Below are positions 10,779-23,330 of a stretch of 64,000 nucleotides of DNA, one piece after another. How positions within the stretch are numbered: position 1 is the stretch's first letter; each line of letters opens with the position of its first letter. Below the pieces are notes generated by a model, which worked only from the letters and a program-made list of their open reading frames with translations, made no database searches and was not told where the DNA came from. A program made the position numbers and the translations under genes. Source of the stretch: Trematomus loennbergii (taxonomy: Eukaryota; Chordata; Actinopteri; Perciformes; Nototheniidae); assembly GCA_012861695.1 (NCBI GenBank), contig JAAOOA010000002.1, positions 32,632,873 to 32,696,872 of the forward strand, given 5' to 3'.

Positions 10779-13136
10779 CTTGCTTATCGTAACGCCTTGT
10801 TAGCAAACTAATACAAAAACCCTTGCAATGTTTTGAACTAGAAAAACACCAAACACACAATAAGGCCTGTGTGCGACCTCAGTTCCCTATCGGAGCACAA
10901 AACACACTATTCAACATGGAAAAAGTCGACGATATTTGACAGAAAACTCCACATTAGCTACATGTCCATACCGACGAAGCAAAATAGCAATACGACGGCA
11001 CAAGGAAAACGCACAATAACACGTCCATCAGCAAATTAGCCGCTTCCCTTTTTCTTCTGTTGACCTGAATATCTTGAACGGTCCACACAGGCCACACACT
11101 AGTCTGCTCCGTAGTGATGGCAAGTTTCGCTGTGTGAATGTTATATTACATGTTTGTTTTCTGTAAGAAAAGACGTTGAATGTTGTCAAATGATCAGGAT
11201 GTACGCCACCTGCATTAGGTTAACTACTTCCGGGTGGATGTTTTTCAAAATAAAACCTAATGATGGTTTCTGAAACCGGAAATAAGGCCTTCTTTATATT
11301 ATTATATTTATTAAAAATGTATTGTTAGTGGTGAAAAAATAAGTATTCAGCCCCGTTTTGTTAATACAAGTAGCAGTCCCACACTGAAATCACAGTCATA
11401 AATTCATATTGTTTAACTTTAACTTTTTTGAGTACATATGTTTACCTCTAATAAGACACACTGTAATAACAACGTTTCTGTGCATTCATTTATTGTGAAT
11501 ACATGTTTTCAAATTGCTATATGGAGACTATGTATATAAAGCCATGGACCTATATCCTCTACCATGAACATTACATGTTACATTAATATCTTCTCATCTA
11601 TTACATTGCATATTTGTTAAGCGCATACTGTTTACCTTAACACTATCCTTGGACAATGTGTACATTTCTCTGCCAATTGCAACTCAAAAAACTGCACAGC
11701 TCTTTCATTTTAATTCAGATATATTGTATATATTTTTATAGTGCTGCAATTTTCTTCTATGTTTCTTGATTATTGTGATTGCTTCATTTTGTATTTCATT
11801 TTCTCATTCTATGTTTAAATCATGCACTAACACAGCAAAGCAAATTATTTTTATGTGAATAAAACAGAAACCTACTTGGCAACAAACATATTTCTGTCTC
11901 TTTACAGTTGACAAACTACTTTATTCTTTCATTAGCCTTTTTCAAATAGTTGGATGTTGTTAATATGTTCCCCTATGTTTCTCTTGACACCCGCCAATGT
12001 ATGAATGTTTCTTAGCTTTCTCAAAATCAATTTGACAATATGCATGAAACATTTGAGTCTTCACAACATGTATGGTTCAAACGTATTTAATAGTACCAAA
12101 ATAACATGAAAATAAAGCATTAATAACAACAAAAAACAGTGGACATTATACAACATTTCCTGAGTTGTTACACAAATCATTGACACTAATGTTTGAAATG
12201 ACAGGCTCAACACTGTTAACAATGAACAGTAAATACTGTAAATGTATTTCCAACAAACAGTTTTGATGCAGTATTTACAATAAGGTATGGAGTGCAATGT
12301 ATTAAAATCAAAAGAAAATGTATGCATTTATTTACATTAAATACTGAGTCAAAACTGGACAATATGTCCAATACTCAACCAAATAATTAGTAAAGCACAG
12401 AAGGTCACTTATACACAGAAACAGCACTCCATAAATCATACTTCACCACCTTTATAGTACATATTGACTTTGCAGCATACTGGGATATATGGTATTCAAA
12501 CTCACGGGTTACTATGTACTTGTTTAACTTGTTATCATCTGTGAATATAAGAAAGGCTGATAAATTGTGCCTTCTGAATTTGAGCTTATGAGCCTTTTAC
12601 AGTCTGCTGCCTATTGCCTGTATAACGACAGTATATACAAAAAAGGTTTCAACTCTTCCCAACGTGAAACAAACGCAACAGATTTATCTTAAGAACAAAG
12701 ATAATGTAAAGGAGTTCATTGTGTTTATTGTAAAACAATTTCTATGTCCTCAGTAAAAAGTTTAAGAATTATAAAATAGGATTTGTTCCAAAAACTGTGA
12801 AGGAATGTAGCTCCCAGCATCTTCTGCGATGACACCGTGGGCCAATTATCAAACTCCACAAAGTTGCAAATGTGTCAAAATAAACGAAACTAGTAAAAAA
12901 CTAAGCTTTTAAATCAGACAAATCAAAAAAATGCTACCCAGTTATAAAAAACAAGAAGTAGGGCAACAAAATGATATTATAATACTTTGGCAATCAGTTG
13001 ACTTGGATTTGATGTGCATTAGAGAATAATGTGCCATTTCACACCTCAAACTTCACCATCTGGAGCATCATTGTAGCAAGTTAACCTCGACAGTTGTAAT
13101 TAAGTCCTGCTTCCATGTTGTCCTCCGTCTCAGCCG
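10779..13136 (-). other. VPS26B-JAM3 intergenic interval and JAM3 3' UTR
   Basis: The part near 10779-11290 is the VPS26B 5' flank. It carries two oppositely oriented ETS-type motifs, ACTTCCGG at 11226-11233 and CCGGAAAT at 11276-11283. The rest is very AT-rich, with many minus-strand AATAAA hexamers (for example 12327-12332 and 12724-12729) that could end JAM3. No coding exon is recognised on either strand. In human, NCAPD3 lies between these two genes. Confidence 0.55.
11226..11283. promoter_or_regulatory. Inverted pair of ETS motifs, likely VPS26B promoter
   Basis: ACTTCCGG and CCGGAAAT face each other about 42 bp apart, some 450-500 bp upstream of the VPS26B start codon. ETS/GABP sites are common in promoters of housekeeping genes. 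The assignment to VPS26B rests on position only. Confidence 0.35.
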
Positions 13137-16100
13137 TCAAATTATGAATGAAGACTTGTGGCGAAAATGGCCCTGTGAAGAACAGTAATTATAAATTGAG
13201 TATGCACAACTGATCCTGAGAGTATCATTTGCTGTGTTTGTTCTGTTTACCTCATCTGCATTGCCATATTCAACACCCTCATTCTGTGCTGGCCAGTTGT
13301 AGCTAAAATAAAGAGGATAAAAACACATAATAAAATAGCACATTAACGTATTGTGGCATTAAAGACAGAATAACATATTGCCTCTTTCCTTCTTCAAAGT
13401 TTACACTCACTTTTCGTTATGCCCTTTTTTAGAGAAGCATCCACGCTTAAGGGAATGACAAATGGTGCCAGCCAAACCGAAGAAAACAACCACTCCACCA
13501 AAGGACTTGAGGAAAATCCCCAGGATGTCGACGTCATCTGAAAGAGGACACAGAGTTAAGTTGCCGAAGATGTGTCAACTATTATGATCTGTGTTTCTGT
13601 AAATGTTGTTTACATGTATTTAACATGGTGCTGAAAGCTATCAGACCTTTGCTGCTGATCCCTAGAAAAACTTAAAATAAACTCTGATATCTTGTGTTGG
13701 ATTGAAAATAGTGACGTTTTGACACTCACAGACTTCCATCATTTGTGAGGGACACTGTGCATATCCGGCATCATTCTTCGCCTGGCAGTAGTACTCCCCT
13801 GCGTCCTCCTTTTTCACTATTCGAAATTTCTAAAAAGACAATTTCAGCATTTTTTCAGCGCAATGACAGACAGCTGCATTGTCAACACATTTCTACTGTT
13901 CATTTGGCTGAGGATACATTTTTATGACATTTTGTAAACACTTGCTAGTCTTATATATCGGGTTCTTACATTACATTTTTATACATGTTTGTACATTTTA
14001 TGATGTTCAGTTACATGCTTGTTATTTTATGATGTCTTTGAAGTAAACACATAACCGCAGCTTGGGATGCAATATTATCTTTCTTTCATTTGCCAGTTTT
14101 AGGTTTAGCTTCCTCTCTGGCTTTCTTTTCATGCATGGAGTAATCCTGCTATTAGTCATACGATGGGTAAGGTTTTATTCAGATTAAGCTTTTCACATTT
14201 ACATTAGATAAGCTTTAATTTATCCCTGATACTAAAGAGTCCCATCCACAAATAGAATATAAAAATTGAAACTACTTGTTCAACATTTAATTGACATAGA
14301 TGCTATTAGAGATAGTTCATTTCAAATATTGTAGTGAACGTAATGTTAAATATTGCTAATCCTAATCCCTGTGTTTCTCACCAGGCCTCCAGTGTCAGGG
14401 TTGATGCTGTAGGAAGTGTTGACCGGCTTGGGGGTGTTTTTGGGGTCCTGAGCGAGCTCCTCGTTGTTGTGAAACCAGCGGTACAGAGGAGCGGGGAAGC
14501 CCTCGTTCTCCAGGCATCGCAGCTCGGTGGATGTTCCAACTGTGACCGCCTCAGGCACGCTGCAGCGCGGAACAACAGGTTTCACTGCACGCACACGCAC
14601 ACGCACACGCACACACACATGTATTAAAACAATCACTTGAAGCATTAAGTATGTCGAATAATCCTTACTGATAAAGCACAAGCACTGATCGACTGAATTA
14701 GTGGAACTGCTGGCTGAAGTTTCATATTTACAAGTTTTCATCTACAGTTGACAAGGAAGCAAATAATCGGTCAAACTGTTCCTTTAAAAAACCATAAAAT
14801 GAGATGATACGGTTTTAATATAAACACTGAAATGCAATTATAATTTTCTGTAAATGTATTAACGTGCAACAAGGTACATTTAGATGTATTGTAAGTCAAT
14901 CATAGCCCTTTCAGTGATGTATGGTTCCCGCTCCCAATACCTCTCACTGCGAGACTAATCAGTATCTCATCAAAGTCTCTCTGATCTTCGATGGCGGCCA
15001 CCTCGCAGCGGTACTCTGCAGTGTCAGAGCGGGTGGCGTTGAAGATCAGGATGTTGGCCGGCTCTCTGAGCTGAGCTCTCTGGTCCAAGTCCCCTTTTAA
15101 AAGAGGGAAAAAACACTTTACAATTGCTCATTCATATACACAGCCTGACTTCACAGTTAGGAAAACAGAATTCAATGCCAAGTTCTTTCAAGGTGCCATT
15201 CATTCAGCTTAGCTTGAGTCCTGAGACATTACTTTGAAATGCTGTGGTCGAATGGTGGATGGGTTTTCTTTCAAGCGGTTTACCTGCTATCCTGTTTTGA
15301 AAGTATACGTAGCTGGGGACACCGTTCTTAATCTTTTTCCATTCAATCCTCGGGTTGTTTGTTGAGATGGACTCTATTAAACAGGTCAGCTCGATTGCTG
15401 TGGGGAAAACAGAATGCATCAGGAAAAGAAAAGCTATTTTCGCTAAATAGGTTAGTGTTTTTTTAGCAACTCACGCTCAAACTCATTCGCCCACACAATC
15501 TTGTCCATGGTTCGGAGGATTACCCCGAGTGATGATGGGATGAGACCTGCAAAATAAAAAAAGAAGACACTTAATGCTGAGTAACCCTGATGGCACACAT
15601 GCGTTTTCATTAGCAGACATTATCAACTGGGCATGTTGCCTAATAACCAGTGGATTAGAGTGATAAATATAGAACCTCTCAGAGAGCTGGAATAAACATT
15701 TCTTAATAATCACTTCATATTTCTGGTTAACAAGAAAAACACCTGGGGCCAAAATGACTAAGATTTAAAAAAAAATTAAGATTTAAGGCATAAACTGACT
15801 CAGATTTTTTTTTTTGGCCCTTTTATAGGGCTAAATTGGATAACAATTTGGCTGGTGATGAAACCTGGAAGGAGAGAGCAAGTTTTACCTGATAAATCAA
15901 CGCAATACAAATATGTTGTTGTTTTTTTCTTTTTTTGCTTTACTCTTATGCAATTCATATTGAATGAAACCATGGCTAAAGTCAAAGTGCTGACTCTCAG
16001 CTTTTACGCTCTTTGACGCACTCTGGAGAGCCAGTGTGGGAGGAATGTTAGACACAGTCTCTACAGTTTGGGAACAATGCAGCAGGAGAATAAGCACCAT

Positions 16101-19100
16101 CATTCAGAAGTCAAACGAAGAGTTTTTAAATGCTGAAGTAAATCATCTGACCCAGTCTAACTGAGCATTTGTTTCAATGACTGAAGATCAAAGGCAAAAA
16201 GCTCCTGAAAACACAAGTCAAGTCTCAAAATGGATCTGCGTATTAGTCAATTGAAGTAAAATAGAGACATTTCTCTCAGAAACTAAGTGGATATGGTTGT
16301 CTGATTCAAATCTGAATTGAAGCGTATGAGCATGTGCAATGTTAGTTCAATATCACTAGTATTTGGATGACTATGTGCCTCTGAGGAATAGCTGTAATTG
16401 GTCAATGATGAGCCACTCATTAGATTAGAACATTGTGAAACATTGAAAGATATTGGTTTTATTTAATTTAATTTCAGGTTTAGTGAAAGCACTTCTTCCC
16501 TAAATGGTGACACTCATTTACACTGAGGTTTACAGGATAAATAATGTATCAAAATCCCTGAACAAAACAAATCAGGAGCATGAACATAACTTGTCAGCGG
16601 GAAAGTGCTTAAATTGGAAGCATATTTAATCAACCGTCGTGTTTCCCCCGGCACAAACAACACATGAGATATACTTATTTTAAGGTCAATGCTTGAGTGC
16701 ACTGCTTTGAGCAATCAGTGTTATTTTCTAAATGCCAGTTTAATGGCAAGGGCATTATTCACAAGTTGTGTCAAACATGGGCCAGCCGAATGCCGATTTA
16801 AGGGGAAAATGAACGAGAGCGGATCAAAGAGTGTGCAACAACGAATTAAGAAAATGTGAAAATTACAATTTATAGTGTACACATAATTCCACGTGTCTGA
16901 TTTTAAATGCTGATGATAAAAAGCAGGTTTCCGCATTCAACTGGTACCCCATACTCAACCTAGTGTGTCGATGCCACTTCCTAAAGCAATAATTACTGGG
17001 TACACATGCGACTAACAGCAACCATGCTGAGTAATGAAAGCATTATGGCTCCCAGTGGAGTAAGGGGTTTTAAACGATGGCTGGAATTAGATAACAATAA
17101 TTATCCATGCAGGCCTTGTACAGACATCCCCTCCTGTTTGCCCAAGGCACTGTGCATTCTGACTAACTATCTATTTATTCAGATCAGCCCCATTACCGCA
17201 CCAGTGATCCTGTGATGTATAGTTAGCATGTTAGACGATGAAATTGATGAAAATGTGTGTCCTGCCAAAGCATCCGCTCATATAGCACAGCTGCGGACAC
17301 TGACTGAGGAGATGTGACTCCCAGGTCTCAGCTTCCGTCTCTGTTGCTGACTTTCCCACCCTGTACATCAAGAAGCTATATTTAGCCCAGCTGTGACTGG
17401 ACATCCCGGGAGACACGGAGAGCTCGTCCAACAAATGCTCCCTTGGCATATGTGAGACAGACAGAAGAGTTGTGGGCTGAATCTACAATGGCGGCAGAAG
17501 CTGTCCTCATACTGCAAGTTGACATGACCAAAAAAAGGAGACGAAAACAAAACCTCAGCGCTTTTGTAAACTCAATCGTTTGATAGAAGCTGCTACGAGC
17601 ACACTGCAGAATCATTACATTACAACAACAAACAGTGATCATTTCAATGATCACAACATTGAGGTGTGTAATGTGTTATTCTAAGTTCACAGGAAATTCG
17701 TTTTTAATAATGCTGTTCTGCTGAAGCACTGTGTAACAAAACCTCCTTAGAGGTTTGTTGAATGTCATCGTAATCTCTTCTCTCTTTGGCCAAACATTAC
17801 CAAAACTAACAACAAAATGTTCCATAGAAATCCTTCATTTTTACAGTCCAAAATAACTGATACTGAGAAGTTGGAGTATGGTGCATGCAAACTAGAGTTA
17901 CACAACTAAATGTGTGCAGCAACTGCACAATCAGGCACGTTGTAGACATAATTCTTTTTCTTAAAAAAGTAGGCCGTGGGAAAGTATAACCACCGTTAAT
18001 TAACATGACAATGGCGAGCTAATTACTAATACGAGCTTAGAATAAAAGCATTCGCACAACAATGGTTGGTCCCCCAGTGACACAATGTAGGTTTAAGAGA
18101 AAACAATATTTTTGAATTACGAAAATAATCTCAGCGCTTGCTGGAAAGCAAACACAGGCTCAATTTTAATCCCTGTTTTTTTGTAATGAATAGACAAAGT
18201 AGGTCTGCAGTCTGTTCTGAGAGAAATGCGCTATTAAATGGCCACATTCGGAAATCCTCTTATGCACTATAGATGAAAACAACATGCCTATTACTGAAAC
18301 AAGACAAAATAGTTGAACCATGCATCTATAAAAAGCTTTTTCCCAAGACATTCCAGTGAAGTCACTGCAAGTATGCTGAGGGCGGAGATAGCTGCAAGCA
18401 GCACGGAGAGGTGTAGGGGCCAAGGACCATTGGGATGCACAAATTATTGGAGGGACTGTTTCAAAAAAACTAATCACTCCATTAGAAAACTATGAGGCAT
18501 CCATGTTGTCCTAAGAACATGAGGAAAATGTAAGAGGGACTTGAAAACTGTTGTTTTGTCATCTGAATACATTGATGACACTGATTAGGAATAAGTACTG
18601 ACACTAACCCAGAGGACTGCTCCAGTAGGTTTTAACACTATTAACACTATTTTGCTAATTAATTAATTTAAGGTTATGTAACCTGAAAATATTTGGGGTT
18701 TGGTATCTAAAAAAATAGATATAGAGATTCATAGCACTTTTCACATTTTTTTGGACAAAATCACAACAATAGTAATTTGTTAAGGTGGAATGATTTATCC
18801 AGGATTAGAGTTAAAATCAACTGGATGTGAAAGGATTAACATATTTTCTCTAAAAAGTTTAAACTATGCACCAATGTGTGCAAGTTAAATGAAGCATACA
18901 ATTAAAAAATATATATTAATTAATTATCTAAACCTAAGGGCAGTCTAAAACTGGAGGGCAGAATTTTAGACTGTTAACATTAATCTAAATACTTTAATTA
19001 TTTTGTAGAGAGTCACCACCGTAGCAGCAGTATAAAAGATTCAGTGAGCTACATTTGCAGACTCAGTTCCAGAACCAAAACATACTGACAAGAACATAAT

Positions 19101-20161
19101 AAATGAAGCCTTGCCTTGTCACCTGCATTGTCATTTGATTTACGCATGCAGAGGAGCTGGGTCAAAGGTTCACCACTAACTGACGAAATGGCCCAATTTT
19201 TACCCTGCAGCTGGGTGACCTCGCACCAGCAGCAAACACCAGGGGTAGATGCAACACATCACCCAGGCCAGCATCAGCTGCATTGATCAGCTCCACAGCT
19301 CCAGCTGTTGTTGTTGGGCAGGGATGATGATGAGGAGGCATGTCATACTCTCCAACCTCCTACATGTCTGATTCTTCATTTTCAGCACACTAATAACACC
19401 ACACTCACCATCATCATCAGCATGTGACCAGTGACCACTAAAGGTCATACACACACTCTGGGGTGGGATTCAATCTGGATAGAGAGATGGCCTTGGACAA
19501 GTGGATTTAACAATATGAACTCGCATACATGTGATTGTCTGTTATTAAGCACTGTCTGTGCACAATGCACAGAGTACAGTAGATGTATTTTTATTTGAAA
19601 CGCTCTTGCAGATGATGTGATTTATGTTAGCCTTTATCTAGGGGCTGACACGACAGGTCTCCTTATACTGTATGTCACCATGTATTTTTATTTTTTCCGA
19701 CCGTAAGTTAACGTTTTGCTTTCCTTTTTTGTCCTGGAAATTCCTGAGAATAACTCGCTCCTACAACGCTGGTTTCCAACGGCTCTGGTCAGCCAACAGT
19801 CACATAAATTCAACCGTTAAAACATGACAGATGCTCTTACAACTACGTATTTTTTCCGTTTCACTTGCATTACAACAACGTACCGATACCGTCAACGGAA
19901 AAATACCCCAATGAATATGTAAACGTAAAAGAAAGCAATGCATACCGATACATCTTCCTTACAATGCAATATGTTTTTGTCAAGCTAACGTATGTGTCGG
20001 ATCGTTAGCATTGACAACTCCGTTACAGCGTCGCCGCACCTCGTACAGCGCAACAACGTTATCATGATAGCATTGTGGGGAAAGAAGAATAACTTACCTA
20101 AGCTGGTGTAAACAACAAAACAAGCGATGAGTCGCGGAATCGCCATCTTGCAGAGTCTCAT
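13137..20161 (-). CDS. jam3: JAM3 (junctional adhesion molecule C)
   Basis: Type I Ig-superfamily adhesion protein of tight junctions that pairs with JAM-B. In fish, the Jam2/Jam3 pair drives myoblast fusion. Nine exons on the minus strand: 20161-20098, 15546-15475, 15397-15284, 15093-14941, 14584-14382, 13829-13730, 13537-13411, 13302-13251 and 13172-13137 (TGA). They total 921 nt, giving 306 residues against 310 in human. The order is signal peptide ([12 protein letters not shown]), V-type Ig domain (ELTC to EYRCEVAA) with the JAM dimer motif RIEWKKI, then a C2-type Ig domain (LRCLENEG to EYYCQAKND). That second domain also has the extra Cys pair VPRCSV/YAQCPS typical of JAM-C. It ends with a TM segment ([16 protein letters not shown]) and a tail finishing in [10 protein letters not shown], a PDZ-binding end. 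Two in-frame ATGs compete: 20161 (first) and 20146 (stronger context, AAGATGG). The fish paralogue (a or b) cannot be told. Confidence 0.95.
14587..14620. repeat. CACACG/CA tract abutting JAM3 acceptor
   Basis: Alternating (CG/CA) tract on the plus strand. On the minus strand it is GT/GC repeats running directly into the acceptor AG (14586-14585) of the 203-bp JAM3 exon, replacing the usual pyrimidine tract. Confidence 0.9.
15547..20097 (-). other. JAM3 intron 1
   Basis: A 4.5-kb intron between the signal-peptide exon and the first short exon. It is AT-rich with only chance open frames. I recognise no gene, RNA or mobile element in it. Confidence 0.85.
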
Positions 20162-20699
20162 TTGTCGGTGACAGTAGCACACAGTCAGCACCTCTGAGAG
20201 GTGATGTTCACGTTATGAGGATGGGGGGCAGAACAGACTGGTGGATGTTGCCATCGACGAGTTTCCATAGCTACAAGCGTAGAGGGGAAAGAGCCCTCAA
20301 CGATGCCTTACAGGCGGTAGGTGGAGCCAAAAATGTACTCTCCTCTTTTCTGTTAAAGTTAAATATAGATAAATGACACATTTCTCTATCAGTCAATGCT
20401 TCAACCTTTATGATAATAATTATTATTCATGTATTAAAAAAAATTGTATAATGTTGAGGTTTGGTCATTTGTTTGGACAAAACAGCATTGAAAAGGTCTC
20501 ACTTTGGGCAAAAGAGCAAGTTATCAAATTTGAGAAGCTTGCACCGTAAAATATTTCCCAGGAAAAATGGTTAAATGATTATCAAACAGTTGGTGATGAT
20601 CGACTAATCATGTCAGCCTTAGCTCTATTGTTAGATTTGCTGATAGTGTGTGTTCAAAAACATCTTGGTTTCTGGGGTTAGTAACAACAACTGACAAAA

Positions 20700-20870
20700 C
20701 AAAGGAGTATTTGTAAATATTGTATTTTCAACTCAAGTGGAGTTGAAAATACAGTATTTTTCCTCTGAAATGTTGTGGAGTAGAAGTATACGAGGAATAA
20801 GAGATTCAATGACTTAAATACAATTTCCTGAAAGTAGTCAAGTACATGTACAAAGCACTATCTATCAGTG
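20700..20870. repeat. Degraded copy of fish repeat family A, with hairpin
   Basis: Phrases such as CTCTGAAATGTTGTGGAGTA and AGTCAAGTACATGTACAAAG match, from memory, a common non-autonomous fish repeat whose ends read CAGTGGTGGAAGAAGTACT. Within it, 14-base arms at 20721-20734 and 20740-20753 form a perfect hairpin with a 5-base loop. Confidence 0.5.
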
Positions 20871-21135
20871 TCAAAGTGTTGTTGCCTGTAAGACTATATT
20901 GAGGGGTTCAACAGCAATAACACTCAGTACAAGGGCATCAGGGCGGAAGATGGAGGGTTCGCAGGCAGAAAGTGCCAGGCACTGATCTCTAGAGTCAACA
21001 CCATTTACTCATTTCGACCAGTACTCATGTGCAATCATTAAACAAAACAATACGACCAAAATCAGTGTTTATGCAAAATATTAAATGTAATTTGAAAGAT
21101 GAGCAGAATAGTGTTGTAGCAGAATGTTCATAAGC

Positions 21136-21720
21136 ATCTAGAACAGGGGTGTCAAACTCAAGGCCCGGGGGCCAAATCCGGCCCGTGACTTCATTTTCTG
21201 TGGCCCCACAAGAGCTTGCAAAGAATATAATATGTTTATTATACGGTTACATGATGATTTACAGAAGCACGTTGCCCATAAACTACATGTCCCACAATGC
21301 ATCTCAAATTTGACTTTTTTTCTTCTAAATATGCCTTTTTTCTTAGAATGTGCCCTTTTCTCAGAATTTGACTCTTTTTTTTAAATGTCACTTCCTTTTT
21401 TTTAAATGTCACTTCCTTTTTTTTTAATGTCACTTCTGTTTTTTGATTTTGACTTTTTTTCCAGCTTTTCTTTTTAAATCATTTTGGGACATTCTCACTG
21501 AAGAGACTTGCAATTATTTGCCCCAGACTTCTGCTTTCAGACGTAGTTAATTATGAAGTTATTACCCTATCAGATAATAATCCAATGCAGAGTTAATAAT
21601 GTAATATAATACATTATTTTATATATATATTTATATATAAGTTACAACCGGCCCTTTGAGTGCAGCCATAATGCTGATGTGGCCCGCGATTCAATTGAGT
21701 TTGACACCCCTGATCTAGAA
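21136..21720. mobile_element. Non-autonomous hAT transposon (MITE) with 8-bp TSD
   Basis: The element spans 21144-21712 (569 bp). Both ends start CAGGGGTGTCAAACTCAA when read inward, 18 of 18 identical. It is flanked by the direct 8-bp duplication ATCTAGAA (21136-21143 and 21713-21720), the TSD length of hAT elements. Subterminal GGCC/GGCCC-rich motifs recur at both ends. Inside are about three tandem units of a T-run plus AAATGTCACTTCC (about 21375-21440) and a TATATA run. It has no transposase frame, so it would need a transposase supplied in trans. Confidence 0.93.
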
Positions 21721-23159
21721 GTAGCCTATCCCCTGTTAGTAATTATATACTGTTGATCATTTAATATTCAAATAATGTAAATATATGTATTTCTATTGCC
21801 TTTAGACAAAGCAGCTGCTTAGATACCTGCAAACAGCAGGTGGCAGTGTAAAACCAGACATTATTGCAGCTGTCAGCACTGTACTTCAGTCAAATTCACT
21901 TAATTGCACCTTATTTGAGCATTTGAACAATAAACACATTATATTCATTTTTTTCATTATATGGTTCTTTAAAAAAACTGTTATGTTAAAGGAAATATAA
22001 TAAATGGCTATTTTTTCTTATTAAAAACACAAGCCAAAATAATAAAACAAGTTACAGTAAACAAGATATGTGTTCCCTTTGAAACCAACTCTAGTCCTCC
22101 CTACTAAAACAATATAAAACAAATCTTGCTGCACCATTTGAATCTTCCTGCACCTCCAAACCATCCTGGTGTCCACCGTCCACTGTGCAGTGTTGGTAAT
22201 GTATGTTGCTAAGCAATCCATCCTCCGTTGCCCCTACTGGCTGCCCTTTATTGCATCTCATAGAACAGACTCAAGGGCCTTAATTATACTGTAATTTCAA
22301 TGTAACATTTGTATCAAACTGGGGAAATTCTGAGGAGGAAATGGTAATGTTCGACTTGTGTGTACTTTAGTAAATTAAGGTGAATCTCATTCTCAGCCAA
22401 CTAAAAAACAATATTGCAGTTGTTGCTTATAGATTCCTTAGTTTCCTGCAGTATGCTTTTTGTTGTACTTCAGTGTCGCATTTAGCACTGCATATCTTTA
22501 ATGATAATGCAACCCTGTTTGTTTGGGATTTAATTTTCACTTTTCTATCTGTTCTCAAACCTGTGAGCCCTGTTTATTTAAGCTTCACAGACAGGTCTAA
22601 CACTAACCAAGCTATTTAAGGTGTGCACTGTGTTGAAATAAGTACACAATATGAAAGCATATCAGCCTGCATTATTATGCAAAAATCTACTGTGAAATGA
22701 ACCTGCACATTTTATAACACTCAGGTGCTGTATGAATAAAATACGTTTATATTTTACATTCTTTCCAAGAAGCATTGACATGTACTACATACTAAGGAAC
22801 ACAATATAACAATTGCCACTGCGTTACAGTATTCAACACTTCCGATTTTCATAGATCTTTATATTTTACATATACCAATGCCTGTCTGTTTTACATTTTG
22901 AATTTCAAGACGTAAATGCCACAACAACTTTCTCAATTTTGTTTAATTTTGCCCATTCTGCCTCTGTGTCCCTCCTTCCAGCCACATTCCCACTTCCCCA
23001 AACCCCTATTGGGCTTTGTCATTCTCCACCATGTCCACTAGATGCCCTCACAGCTTCCTCATCCTGGTCATTTGACTCCCACATCATCCTGCTCACCTGT
23101 GTCTCATATCTCAATACTCAGCATATATATACCAGATTGTCTCTTTTGCTTTTATAGGC

Positions 23160-23330
23160 CATACCCTGGGTAGCCCCCCTGGGTAGCCTACCTTGTAACC
23201 CTTTAATAATAAGTTCAGCCTTTAGCCTGTAGTTTGTAGCCTTCTGTATGTAGCCTGTACCTTATAACCCTCTGTAGCTTGTATGTAGCATGCAGCCTCT
23301 GTCTTGGCCTGTAGCTGCAACCTGCTCCTG
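23160..23330 (+). repeat. Degenerate tandem patch built on TGTAGCCT
   Basis: Many spaced near-copies of TAGCCTGTA, TGTAGCCT and TAGCCT occur over about 170 bp. Unit spacing is irregular. It may be an old minisatellite or part of a repeat; the stretch upstream (22960-23150) has a TATATATA box and could belong to the same unit. Confidence 0.45.

Noticed and set aside
14346..14741. 131-codon frame across a JAM3 exon
   Set aside because: Only 14584-14382 is exon. The flanks are the GT/GC tract and intron.
21239..21433. Lys-rich repeat peptide on the minus strand
   Set aside because: It comes from the T-run array inside the hAT MITE and is not a gene.
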